Made by a program: the position numbers and the translations under genes. Shown here in pieces: positions 1 through 11,200 of a stretch of DNA of 64,000 bases (positions are counted from its first letter, which is position 1; every line of letters starts with the position of its first letter). The stretch covers positions 101,976,671 to 102,040,670 of the forward strand of contig NC_034409.1 in the NCBI RefSeq assembly GCF_002078875.1, in the 5' to 3' direction. The notes under the pieces are model-generated. The model did not search any database, had not been told where the DNA came from, and saw only the letters and a list, made by a program, of their open reading frames with translations. Source of the stretch: Numida meleagris (Eukaryota; Chordata; Aves; Galliformes; Numididae).

Positions 1-61
1 CTGAAGGCTCTGACCGACTCAGACAAACAAAATGAAGAAGAACTGAGAAAGAAAATTAAAG
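1..61 (+). CDS. USP16: USP16 coding exon a (left edge of window)
   Basis: The frame starts at base 1 and reads [20 protein letters not shown] plus one base of the next codon. The donor is GTAAAA at 62. The true exon start may lie left of the window. Confidence 0.85.
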
Positions 62-3000
62 GTAAAAATGTGTTGCTGATGCTGTGATAACTTAAATTTT
101 TCTTTTCATTTTAACACCAACAGTTGTCACTAAAAGATACGTGTTAAATGCCACATCTTGATTACTTGTCTGTCTAGAATACAAGATTTGAAAACATGAA
201 ATGATCTATTAAAAGTCTTGCTGATCTTAGTGGTGTTTTTTCTGTGGTGGCGTAAGATTGTGCTACAGTGGAAGTATAGCTTGAGGAAATTGGTTTTGTT
301 CATAGAGGAATTAACTCTGATGAAAGCTGATACTTGTTTTTAGCTTCAGACAATTGTCTGAGGTAAATCCAGAGAGAAAATAGGAGCTCCTGCTGGGGTG
401 TGGCGATTCTGAGGAAACCAAAAAATGCATTTGACTTGAGAAAGCGGCGAAGTTTTCAGTTCAGTCAAAGTGTCTTTTGCAAATGTGTTTTCACACCCGC
501 TCCTTTAATATATGAAAGGATCTTATTGTAAGAGACTTACTGCACTTCCTGAGTAGAATAGAACAGGCTAACACATGCTGTGTACTTCCAACATAATGTT
601 GGTGGGATTTTTTTGCCTTTGGTATGCCATAATTAAATGAGTTGCCAGTATATTGTATGCAGTATTATTAAGTTTAATATATACTTTGTCAATTCTCAGA
701 ATATGAAAAGAAGAAGGGAATAAAAAGTTTTGTAGATCGGATCTTTGGTGGAGAATTAACCAGTACGATTATGTGTGAGGAATGCAGAACAGTAAGTACC
801 TGCTTTGGTATACCCTGGAGTATGATTTTATGTCCTCTTGAGAAGAACCCCAAAGTAACTTTGTAGAAATGAGTGGAATTAGAGAGGTTTTCTTTGGTTA
901 ATACACTTCTGTGAGCTGATGAGCTGCGTGGTTGGCTGGAAATCTTGTCTTCCCTTACGCTATAAAGCTAATCTTCCATTCCTTTTCAAGAGTGTCAGAA
1001 AAAGAGGGCAGCAGCAGCAAGCTGCCTCTACCAAAAGAATTTATCATCAGATTTCTGTAAAACACCTTCCAGTGGTACAAACTGTAGTGAAGTTCTGTTA
1101 CCAGCATTATGTTACGAGGGTCTCTCTTTACTTTTTTCATTAGACAATTAGGTCTCCCTTTCCCATGCAGGAATTACCATGGGATTCCCAGGAAAATAGT
1201 TAAGGAAGAAGGCACTATGGGGATAATGCATCCCAAAAATGAACTCATTATGGATATTAGTGTGTGGGTTAGATGAGTGTCCTGGCAGATCTCAGAATCA
1301 ATCTCATGGGCCTTAGGTTGGATTCTCATGTTCTAGAAAACCAAAACTTGTGAAAGTTATTTCACTTATTTCTGTAGCGATAGGACTGGTAGAACTTGGT
1401 TGTGGATAGCCAATCTGTATTCACAAACAGCTATGTTTTGTGTTTGTATGTGTAAATGGGAAAAAAAAAAAACAACATAGAATGCAACAAGGATACACAC
1501 AGATGAGCTTATTGACAGCAAGCCAGCCACATCCCAAAATTTAAATTGAATTCTTAAATATTCATTTAAAGGTATCCTTGGTCCATGAATCTTTCCTCGA
1601 TTTGTCGCTTCCTGTACTAGATGATCAGGTAAGGACCTGTATGTGCTTGACACCTGGCTTAATTTTGTTGGCCTGTATGAAAGCACCTATATTATATAGT
1701 CATTTGGGAAATAATATATGCATCTTTCTAAATGCCTCTTTTACATACTGAAATACTAATCTTGCCCCAACAAGGCAGAGAATAAGATTTTAATGAGAGT
1801 TACTGCAGTAAGTTATGGCTTGTATGTTGCCTTTGTAAGATCAGTGATAGTCTATTGGTGATCTTGCTGCGTTGTTGGTTAATAACTCTGATGTAGACAT
1901 TGGCTTAGGGAATAATCTGGTAAATTCAAATGTTGTCTCACTACTGTGGAAGACTGAGTTGCAAAGAACAATGTTTACCAGTTTGCCTTCGCTGTCATAA
2001 ATGAACTAAATCACATGGTAGTGGTTGCCTACTGGTATATTTGAATTATTTATTTTCTGACTTTCTTCATCCATTTTTTCTACATGGAGTGCAATAATAC
2101 TTCTCATAATCTAAAAGCGTATTGAGTAAAATTGAGAAGCATCGCTAGAATAGTGTCTGAATACTTGATTTGATTGCTCTCAAAAATTGACACTCAGAAT
2201 ACTTGATTTGCTTTGTGCCTCAAATTGATAATCAGCATGTATAATATTTCAGATTTGCCATGTAGCACTGCCCAACTAATGAATATATATTGAAATGAAA
2301 TCCTCTCAACCAAAGGGATCATGCATCTTCTGCAATGGACAGATTTCATTGTGGCAGATGCAGCATTGTTGTTTATTTGCAAATTGTGTGGCATGCAGTT
2401 CAACTGCAAATGTCTCTACTTGTGTAAAATACTACTCTAGTGAATTTAATGACATTTACATCTGTAAAAGGCAAAGGTAATGTTGTCTCTTTATGGGTCC
2501 AGAATTCAGCTCTGATATACTGACTTTTTCATACTATTTCATTTTGCAAGTCATCATTTCTCATGGGCTTCATCTGGGGTGAGATCCATCTCAGATCCTA
2601 AGCATTAGAGTGGCTGGCATCAATGAGCTGGTTGTACATTAGTCACTACAATGTTATGTCTTGTGCTCAAAACTCAGATAACATTCCTGTAGTTTTCTCT
2701 GGAATACTGTTTTGTCATTCAGGACAGTAACATATCTGTTTCTGTGGTGGTTTTGTGGCTTTTCTCTTTCTTTTTTTCCACCAGAAAATAAAAAATACAA
2801 ATGAGAGAAATGTTAAAAAAAGCAAAGGAAAGGAATCTGAAGAGGAAGAAGAGGATAAAAACAATGACTATTATATTAAACAGAAAGATGAGCCCCCTGG
2901 TACAAGTAAGCACCTTCAGAAAAAAGCAAAGAAACAGGCCAAAAAACAAGCCAAGGTTGGTTTTGATAAGTATTTCATTTTTATTAATGAAGCACTTGAG

Positions 3001-6000
3001 ACTTGGGGTAAAACAAGTTCTTTTGCTTCCTCAGTTTAGATGGAGGAGGAGGAGACAACTTAGAATTTCTCCTCAGTCAAATGCACAACCAAAAAAATTG
3101 ATTCTATGTATGACATAGCTATGAAGAGGCTACGCGTTCTGTTAAAAGTTGATGTGCAAGGAATAAGTCAATATCCAGAGGACTGTGGAATTAATGCTAC
3201 TTCAGATGGGCAGCATGTGTCAGACAGGTTCTCTGGTCATTGGTTGTAACACAGTCACAAAATTTTAGCATACAGGCTTAAGAAAATTATCTTTAAAATA
3301 CAACAATTCCCTTTGTATCTTCTTGATCCTATGTGACAGGGTGCAGTGGGAGGAGCTATATCTGAGCAAAGTTAAATTCAGTGTTCGTTAAACTGACAGC
3401 AGATCACTAAGTCATAGGTATTTTTCCCCCTTTTGACACAGATATGCAGCAAAAAGTGTTATAAAGAAATGGTCAGAAATGCTAAGTATCATTTAAACTT
3501 ACTCTGTTTTTTCTATTCTTATAAATTATGTATATCAATTTCAGAGCCAACGCCGCCAGCAAAAACTCCAAGGAAAGGTACTTCAGTTGACGGATATCTG
3601 TGCTACTGAAGAGTCAGAAAAAGATGTAGCATATGACCAGGAAGGAGAGGCAGAAATTGACTCGGAAATTCCTATCGAGAAGCAAGAAGGGGAATCATCA
3701 AATGATTGCAGAGACGGCTACTTAACTCAGAATGACTTAAATATGCAGGGAAATAGTACAGACATTCAGAGCATGCATGAAAATGCAGGAAAAACGGAAC
3801 AAGAGTGTGTAGAAAAGGACTCTGTAGTGGATCTCCCTACGGAAGACTTAGATTCTTCTGTAGAGTTTGTCAATGGCCTTGATGACCTATCTTTGAAAGA
3901 TGAGGAGGAAGGAAATGAAGATGAGGAAGGGCTTGCTACTGACTTCTCAAAACTACACTTGGGTACCAATGCTGAATCTGATATAAACATCTTAGATGAC
4001 CTTCAAACTGTTCCAGCCAAGACATGTGAAATACTGACCGAAGATGCAGAAATGGCGTTTTGTACTCTTGCCAACAGGGAAGATCTGAACCCAGAAGAAG
4101 GCTCAATCCATCACTGTTTGTATCAGTTTACCCGTAATGAGAAACTTAGTGAGAACAATAAACTGCTCTGTGATGTATGTACACAAAGACGTTATGGACC
4201 AAAGAACACAAAAAGTATGATTGAGATTATATATATATATGTATATATATACTTTTTAATCTTTTAAATGAACAAACTTCCTGTTTGCTGCTTGGGTGAT
4301 TGATGGGGGTGTTCCTAAAAGAGTGCTTGTGTAACTTCAAACCTAACTTGGATTAGTAGCATAGTATTTAATATGTAGGTTGTGAGAACCTCTTCTACAT
4401 AGACTAATACAAGTCTTTAATCAGAGTAGTGTGCTCACAAGCTTGGGTACGGAATACTGGAGGACTGGAACAGAATAGTGGTCAGAGGAGTGGGTTTAGT
4501 TCAGGGGGTTCATTTTCATCTGAAAATTCATAATGTGAATGAATTAAGTGGTTATTCTTAAATGTGGAACTTCTGTAACAGTGATAGGGAAATCACGGTG
4601 GTGTTTGCTCAGAAGACCAATGAAAGATGCATGCAGTTTCAGATTATGAGAGTTGTAGAGGACATGCAAGATATTCGTCCTGCAGGTGCTAGCTCTGATC
4701 TTACATAGTATGAGCCGTTACTTTTGTGATCTGGGAGCTGCAAGATGGCAGATGTTTTACAGTTCATCATGTTAAAGTGGAATGTTAGGATTTAGATGTT
4801 AATCGCTGATGTTTTTGCTTTCTTGCAGACGAAAAGAAGTATGTTTATACTAATGCAAAAAAGCAAATGCTGATTTCTCTAGCTCCTCCGATTTTAACTC
4901 TTCACTTAAAGAGATTTCAACAGGTAATGAACAGCTGTTGTTTCAAAAATGTGCATTTTTAAGTTGTATATATGCATACTGTATTAGCTTTACTTAGATC
5001 TGATGTTAGCTTATTTCCATTTTCATCTAATCCTGTTTGTTTTTTTGTTGTGGGTTTTTTTTTTCTTCCAGCGTTTGGGAGGCAGTTATATGCAAAGTTG
5101 TTTTTTTTGTTTCATTGAGTTTTTTTCTGTTTCTTAAGGGTTGGTGGGGTGGGCAACTTCTTGTGGTGAGCTTATTTGCAATATATTAATTATTTCCTTC
5201 ACTATAGTGCAAACTGTATTAAGTAGTATGTTAATGTTGTTTCCTGCTACTGCAGCAGTTGATGAACTCCTACATTTCTGTACAGATAGAACAGGATGCT
5301 TTACTGTAAGAATTTAACAAATAGGCTTAGGAAAAAACTTTAAATTTAGGGCTTTCAATTTTTGAGGGGAAAAAAAAGAGGAAACAGATGGAGATAGTAG
5401 ACAGTATTGTCTCTTTTCAATTTAAAGCCAAATAAATATTTTGGTCAAAATACTTAAAAGATTAAAAAATAAAATAAGGGAGGTAACTTTTCACATAGAT
5501 GAAGAGCAATTCCACAGAGAAAATGCAAATGTATAGGATATTCCTAAAGATGATTATACAATTAAGGAAATAACGGTTGTCATCTTTTCCCTTGTTTCTC
5601 CAGTTTGATACTGGAAGATTATTTGAATAAGGTGGGCGTAGAATTTCCATCAGCTTTGACAACCTAAAAATTAGGTCATCAGGCATACTGCAGTATCTAG
5701 AAGTGAGAGATGTCTTCATAGTTAAACAAGTGTACATTGAGTTGATTCTTTCTCTGCTTCTGCTACCATTAAGTTACCATTAAGAGTGAGTTGAAGAGCC
5801 TTCTTAACTTGGGCAGCCTGTAGGGGCAAGGAGGTAATGCCAGACCACCTTGGGCACCGGAGAAAAATGGAGACAAATTTCCTTCTTTACAATCTTGTCG
5901 AACATAAAATTTTAATCTGAAGTATTTAGTAATTAAGCGTAGTTTTAATATGCTGCACCTAAAACTATGGATTTTCCTTCTTCTTTTTGTCTCTTTAAGG

Positions 6001-6951
6001 CTGGATTTAATCTACGGAAGGTTAACAGGCATATCAAGTTTCCAGAAGTGATAGACTTGGCCCCTTTCTGTACAGTTAAATGTAAAGTAAGTAGTGGGAT
6101 AACAATCGGATTTTCTTCTCCCATGTTTTAATGTGCTTTCACAGTTCTGCTGCTTAGCACAATCTGTGTTGAATGCTTATCAGGTTATTTTTTGGTGATA
6201 AATTCAGATAGCTTTTAAGTGCCACATGCACTTGAGTCAGTGTACTACCACAGATGACCAGCTTCCTTTCCATTGGCAAAGAAATCAAAGTGAAGGGTTT
6301 ATACTGTAGCCTTGTTTAAAAGCCAGTATGTGACTGACATGCCTTAACTTCCAACTTTAACTTTTTTAGAACGTGGCTGAAGGGAATACAAAGGTATTAT
6401 ACTCTCTCTATGGAGTTGTTGAACACAGTGGAACAATGAGGTCTGGGCACTACACTGCTTATGCTAAAATGAGAAATATGAACAGTCATCTTTCTGATCT
6501 TGTCCTTCAAGGACAGCCTCCTCCTCAAGGTAAATAATTGACGGTATTTCACATATTACTTTTTACTGCTGAACAGTAACAGGACTGAGTACTTTAACCC
6601 TTGGTCGTAACTTCTGCTCTGAAATTCTTACTTTCATAGCTTTAGAAACTGAACCAACAAAAGGACAGTGGTTCCACATCAGCGATACCCATGTACAAGC
6701 TGTGTCTACATCAAAAGTGCTGAGCTCACAAGCCTATCTCCTGTTCTACGAGCGACTGCTGTAACTCATCCAAGGAGTCTTCTTGGTGTATAACCACCTT
6801 AAGCACCCCAAAAGAAGGCAGGGCCATGCAAATCATACTAACGTCTTAGAGCTACTGTATACGACTGCAAGGATCTACTTTGTGCTTCTTAGACACACTG
6901 ACACATGGTTAACTTATACTGTTTCCAGTGTTTTCACTACTTATAAATAAA
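1..6951 (+). CDS. USP16: Ubiquitin carboxyl-terminal hydrolase 16, 3' part of gene (partial)
   Basis: This is a cysteine-protease deubiquitinase. In vertebrates it removes ubiquitin from histone H2A and also acts on ribosomal proteins. Nine coding exons join without a frame break (1-61, 700-791, 1572-1628, 2785-2955, 3545-4214, 4829-4923, 6000-6086, 6370-6529, 6640-6764) to give 505 residues and a TAA stop; all have GT donors and AG acceptors. The product is the C-terminal part of a protein of about 820 residues in human, so the N-terminal zinc-finger UBP domain and the catalytic Cys box lie left of the window. Visible landmarks are the IFGGELTS segment, the CEEC and CDVC zinc-ribbon pairs (residues 46-49 and 336-339 of this fragment), a long acidic insertion inside the catalytic domain (about 130-300), and the His box SGHYTAYA with catalytic His at residue 438 (codon 6448-6450). 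WFHISDTHV follows near the end. The gene is convergent with CCT8. Confidence 0.95.
700..791 (+). CDS. USP16: USP16 coding exon b
   Basis: The acceptor is TTCTCAG and the donor GTAAGT. The exon encodes a conserved USP segment, [13 protein letters not shown] followed by [12 protein letters not shown] is the first Cys pair of the zinc ribbon. Confidence 0.93.
1572..1628 (+). CDS. USP16: USP16 coding exon c
   Basis: A 19-codon exon reading [19 protein letters not shown], with acceptor TTAAAG and donor GTAAGG. This is the conserved SxxxExFxDLSLPV block of USP proteases. Confidence 0.93.
2785..2955 (+). CDS. USP16: USP16 coding exon d, charged linker
   Basis: A 57-codon exon rich in Lys and Glu. 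It ends in [17 protein letters not shown], which matches the basic linker of USP16. The acceptor CACCAG is good; the donor GTTGGT is weak. Confidence 0.9.
3545..4214 (+). CDS. USP16: USP16 large coding exon e, acidic insertion
   Basis: A 670-base exon that starts [12 protein letters not shown], runs through a long Glu/Asp/Ser-rich low-complexity region, and ends with [21 protein letters not shown] and [10 protein letters not shown]. The second zinc-ribbon pair CDVC is at 4169-4180. The donor is GTATGA. The acidic part is expected to be disordered and fast evolving; the last 60 codons return to conserved USP fold. Confidence 0.93.
4229..4254. repeat. AT dinucleotide repeat just after a USP16 donor
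   Basis: An (AT)n run with one GT interruption, starting 14 bases inside the intron that follows the large USP16 exon. Confidence 0.8.
4829..4923 (+). CDS. USP16: USP16 coding exon f
   Basis: Encodes [19 protein letters not shown] then [10 protein letters not shown], the conserved LxLHLKRF strand of USP domains. The acceptor is TTGCAG and the donor GTAATG. It joins the previous exon in phase 1. Confidence 0.95.
6000..6086 (+). CDS. USP16: USP16 coding exon g
   Basis: A 29-codon exon reading [16 protein letters not shown] then VIDLAPFC, with donor GTAAGT. It matches the HIxFPExLDLxPFC block of USP proteases. Confidence 0.94.
6370..6529 (+). CDS. USP16: USP16 coding exon h, catalytic His box
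   Basis: Encodes [20 protein letters not shown] then TAYAK. The GHYTAYA His box carries the catalytic general base (codon 6448-6450). The acceptor is TTTTAG and the donor GTAAAT. Confidence 0.96.
6640..6764 (+). CDS. USP16: USP16 last coding exon i
   Basis: Encodes [14 protein letters not shown], with the Asp/Asn region of the catalytic triad, and ends [10 protein letters not shown] with a TAA at 6762-6764. It is completed in phase by the previous exon. Confidence 0.95.
6946..6951 (+). terminator. USP16: USP16 poly(A) signal AATAAA
   Basis: A canonical AATAAA lies 182 bases after the USP16 stop and is followed by a T-rich stretch at 6958-6963. Further AATAAA hexamers on this strand at 7684-7689 and 8242-8247 could serve longer 3' UTRs. 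Confidence 0.7.
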
Positions 6952-8260
6952 GAACATTTTTTTCAAAATGAGAGCTTGAAGTTTCTGTTGAGCAGTTGGA
7001 TGTTGGCACAGACGAGCATCTGCTGCTCTGTTAGCCTTTTCCACGCACTATCCATAATCTTAGTCAGCAACTCTTTCATTTCAGAGACCAGCTATCATGT
7101 TGACCAAGTTACCTCCCGATGTGTTTCAGAACTTTTACATGTGTTAGAGCTGAGATAGAGCTGGTACTGAATCTTTTTCTGCTGTTGGTTTATTTCTAGT
7201 AGAGCCTTCAGTTCGCAAACTCTCTAGGAATTCTTTAGTACGGGTACCTTACTGCAGTGTATTGACAAAGCTGTGATCACAGCTGTTAGTACAGGCCCCT
7301 CAGTTAAGCATTTTTGTTCTGGAGGATTAAGAAAGCTTGTCTTTCTCCCCAGGCTTGGCTTCGCATAAAGTCCTGGCTCTTTGTGCTAGAGCAGCAGCTG
7401 TTTACATTCAGTGCATTTTTCACAACACCCTTACTAAGAAAATGAGCTCTCTCATGTGTTCTTGTTAACCTTGAAGTCATCAGCAGTAGCACTTGTGCAG
7501 CTGATGAAATCAGTATGCCAGTCCTTCCAAAAACTTGCTGAGTTTTTCAGCCATGCCAGCTACCAACTGTAAGGCAAGCTCTGGTATAGCTGCTGTATGG
7601 CAACCTTATTTAGGCATGCAGTAGTTCCAGACTTGATTTAGCTGTCCACTCCCTTCTGGCTGTGAAGGGGTACAGACAAGAGTAATAAAAGAATGAATTA
7701 TTGAAGTGGTTTGAATTTCAAGCACAGTTCTTTCAAGGGACTTTAAGAATCTTAGCACAGGACTTCAAGTTTTAAGCTTTTCTGGATGTGAAAAATTTTT
7801 AGTGCTCTGTATACATGTGCTTGATACTTCTCAACAGCTAACCTTCTCTTCATTTATTTGTAAAGCTATTAGAATGAGATGTGTTTCACAACTGTCTGGC
7901 TGCCATTTTGAGCATGTAGAGCCTCTGAATATGTGAGGATGAAAGAGACGCACATATCAACCCAAAACACAGGTCTAGACTACAGCCTGGCTGCAGTATT
8001 TTATTATTTCAAAACTCAGTCGACTTTTTACAGAGAAGCAAGGACTGTAATGAGTTGCAAAGGTTATGGACTGTGCTTTTGTAGCAGGCTTACGGTCAGT
8101 CTCGCTCAGCTCCTGTACCGGGCTCTGCTGCCCAGACAAGTGGTAGGGGGATGCTCAGCTCCTGTGGGAGGCAAGGCTAGGGCTGCCCCCTGCCTGACAC
8201 AGCTGGGCCCAGCAGGGAAGAGCTGCATTATGATAATTCCAAATAAAATCACAGTTAACA
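6952..8260. other. Convergent interval between USP16 and CCT8 3' ends
   Basis: About 1.3 kb separates the proximal USP16 poly(A) signal from the CCT8 3' end. No conserved reading frame or repeat family was recognised. The sequence may be the distal 3' UTR of USP16, since two more AATAAA signals occur on the plus strand inside it. Confidence 0.5.
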
Positions 8261-8280
8261 GTTTAGTAGGAGTAAGGAAA

Positions 8281-8286
8281 TTTATT
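8281..8286 (-). terminator. CCT8: CCT8 poly(A) signal (AATAAA on minus strand)
   Basis: TTTATT on the plus strand reads AATAAA on the minus strand, about 126 bases beyond the CCT8 stop codon. Cleavage would be expected around 8260. A plus-strand AATAAA sits only about 34 bases away at 8242-8247. Confidence 0.7.
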
Positions 8287-11200
8287 GAAGTGTTCAAAGC
8301 TGGATACAGTTCATAACTTAAAGGCAAGTGACCAAAACAGCACGACAGGTCCCAACTGGAGTATCACACGACTCCCATAATCACGTAACTTAAGTAGTAC
8401 GATTAAATTGTTCAATCATTTTGGTCTTCATCCCAGTCTTTCTTTCCTGATGGAGGTTTAGGACCACCAGCTGGTTTCGCCATTATGATCTTGAAGATGA
8501 TGGGGAAATAGGAAAAAAAAGTCAGACTCACTCTTCTCTTACCTCAAATTTATAGCCTTACAATGCTGACTGAAAACGTTCCCTAGGTTATGCAGTTTCC
8601 CTGCTCTGAACCTAGACTTGTGCGTATTATCCATCTTACTGATACTCATATTTTTTCTTGAAAATGGCAGAAGCTGAGCCCTGATGTACAAAGTGCTTTT
8701 ACCTTATTTTTGCATGCAAAATAAGTTAGTCTAATAAACATGAGTGCTTAAATGAACTAAGCAGTGACTGCTTTAGAGGTTGCACACAACACGAAGCAAA
8801 ATTATCAGAGCTCTTGTTCTGAACTCCAGCCTAGATACATCCATTAAAGCACAAGTTCCACTAACACTGCTTTGTTAGAGGCTTCTTTTCTGCACTTGTT
8901 CCAGTGGCAGGTAAAATTAAAACTATATTTGTCATCTCTTCCGTGAAAGTTTAGTTTTAAGAATGAGACTCATTCACTACGGCACAAATAAGAAATCAGC
9001 ACACATAAGACAGCAGTGTTACATGCCCTCAAGAGAAATGCAGATCCGTCATGTGACTGTCAGTATGTTCACGCATGCTCTCACACACTGATACTTCTCT
9101 GACAGAGCTTACTGATATTACTTTTCGGGCTCATCTCTCCAGTCATCCTTATCCCAATGTCCTTGCTGTTTAGGGACTTTTGGACCGCCTGCTGTTTTTG
9201 CCATAATAATCTACAGAAATTTTACATGCAAATACATTTTTGCTACAATTCCGCACAAGAAAGAAACTTAACATTTTTTACCGTTAAGATTATAAACATT
9301 TTCCTGAGGTGAGATTTTAATGTAAAAATAATATATGGGAAAATGTTTCTTCTGATAATTGTTCCTATAGTAGGTTCCTTTCTAGGCACGGGTATCAGTT
9401 GCCAAATCTTAGAACATGAACAGCGCTTGTTTGGTAGCTGAAACATCTCCACTCATATTCCAGAATATGAAGAATACTGGGTTCCTGAAGAAACCAATTC
9501 CTCATTTTTTAAAGTATGTTTAAACAAACTAAGTCTTCCAACATCGGATTTATATGCCTTGTAATCCCAGAACACTCTCATACTTAGTGTTCTGTACACT
9601 GAGTTATAGCAGAGGTTTAAGTTCAGCACCCAAATTATTTCTAAGCTTACCTGATCGACCCGTAGGACAGTTACTGCTGCATTTGTGGCCAGCTTGATAC
9701 CCCAGGATTTTCCCAGGTATGTGTCTAATATGCCAGCTTCTAACATGTCCTTCACAGCGGCAGCTTCAGCCTTTCAAATAGGAGGAAGAACTTGTAAGTC
9801 TCTACAGGCTTCTACCTATTAAGTTTTCAGGATTACAATTTTCTGATCTTCTCTCTTCAGAAAAATCTTCATTTCTAATCCATTAGCAGGTAGACAAGAT
9901 AAGTAATCACTAAAGATTTATTACATCTATCATGTTAGTTCAGCATCTCGCTTCACCTCCTGCAGGAGGATACTATGCTACATCCAGTTTAATTGCCCAA
10001 CAAATAAAAAGCATTAGTTTTAGAACTCTAAATTTTCTTCTAGATTATGCAACAGTGAGCTTCAAAAATTGAAATTAATCTGTAAGTATTTACTACTACT
10101 GATGGAAGTGCTTTAAAATATAACCCAGTATTGCTGAGCAGTGAGAAACTACTTACCTCAATATCAAATCCAACGTTTTTGTTGCCTTCCTGATGCACAG
10201 CATAAAGTTTGGAGATGACTTCATTTGCCTTTACTCCAGAATTTTCTGCCAGTGCTCGAGGAATGGCTTCAAATGCTTCAGCAAACTTCTTGATGGCATA
10301 CTGGTCAAGCCCAGGACAAGTCTAAAGTGAACACCATGCAGGCATTTGAAACAACAGTAAGATAGGGAGGTACTTTCTTTGCATTTTTCTACTGATTTTC
10401 ATGAGTGTATATATATACACCCAAAAGCTAACAAAAGAACAGCTGTAACAGCCGTACCTCTCCGTAAGATGTGATCTGCTTGGCCAATTCAATCTCTGTT
10501 GCACCACCTCCAGGAACAAGACGTTTATCCTGTGAACAGACCGTACCAACATGAAAAGCATCACATTCATTTCTTAGCTTTTAGAATTCTATTTTTTAGA
10601 ACACTTTTACCAAGCGACATTAACCAGAGTTTAATCATTCCTTCCAACTATCCTTGAAGAGAAATAATAATGCAGGTTTTTTTGTTCTATTCATAGAAAT
10701 CAATTCAAATACTCATAAGCTGAGAGCTGAATTTTTTTTTCCCATCTTTTCCATCACCTGTTAAGTATTTGGGAAATAACATGCGTAAAACTAATCTACT
10801 GGAAACTAAGTTCAATATGTCAAGAAGTATCACAAAGGCTTTGTTTTTTGTTTGAAGGAAAAAAAAAAACTAACTATGAATTTTATAAACCCTTTGGCAA
10901 ATCAGCAGTCACTCAAAAACTCCCAGAAAGTGATCACCATAAGCCATAACTAAAGACAGCCATAAATGGACCGTTTATGGGTGTTATGCATATAAATACT
11001 GAGTATGGAGAGTGCAGCATATTACGTGTCCAAATTTTTACTTTTTGCATGCCATCTTCCAAGTAAATTTTCACACATTTCCTTTCTCCTTCAGAAGAAG
11101 GAAAAAATAACTCCACAAAAGCTGATCACAAAAAAAGTGAAGAAGTGTGTCTCGTCACCAATGAACAAGAACATCAGTTTGCAACCAGTCAGTTCCTCCC

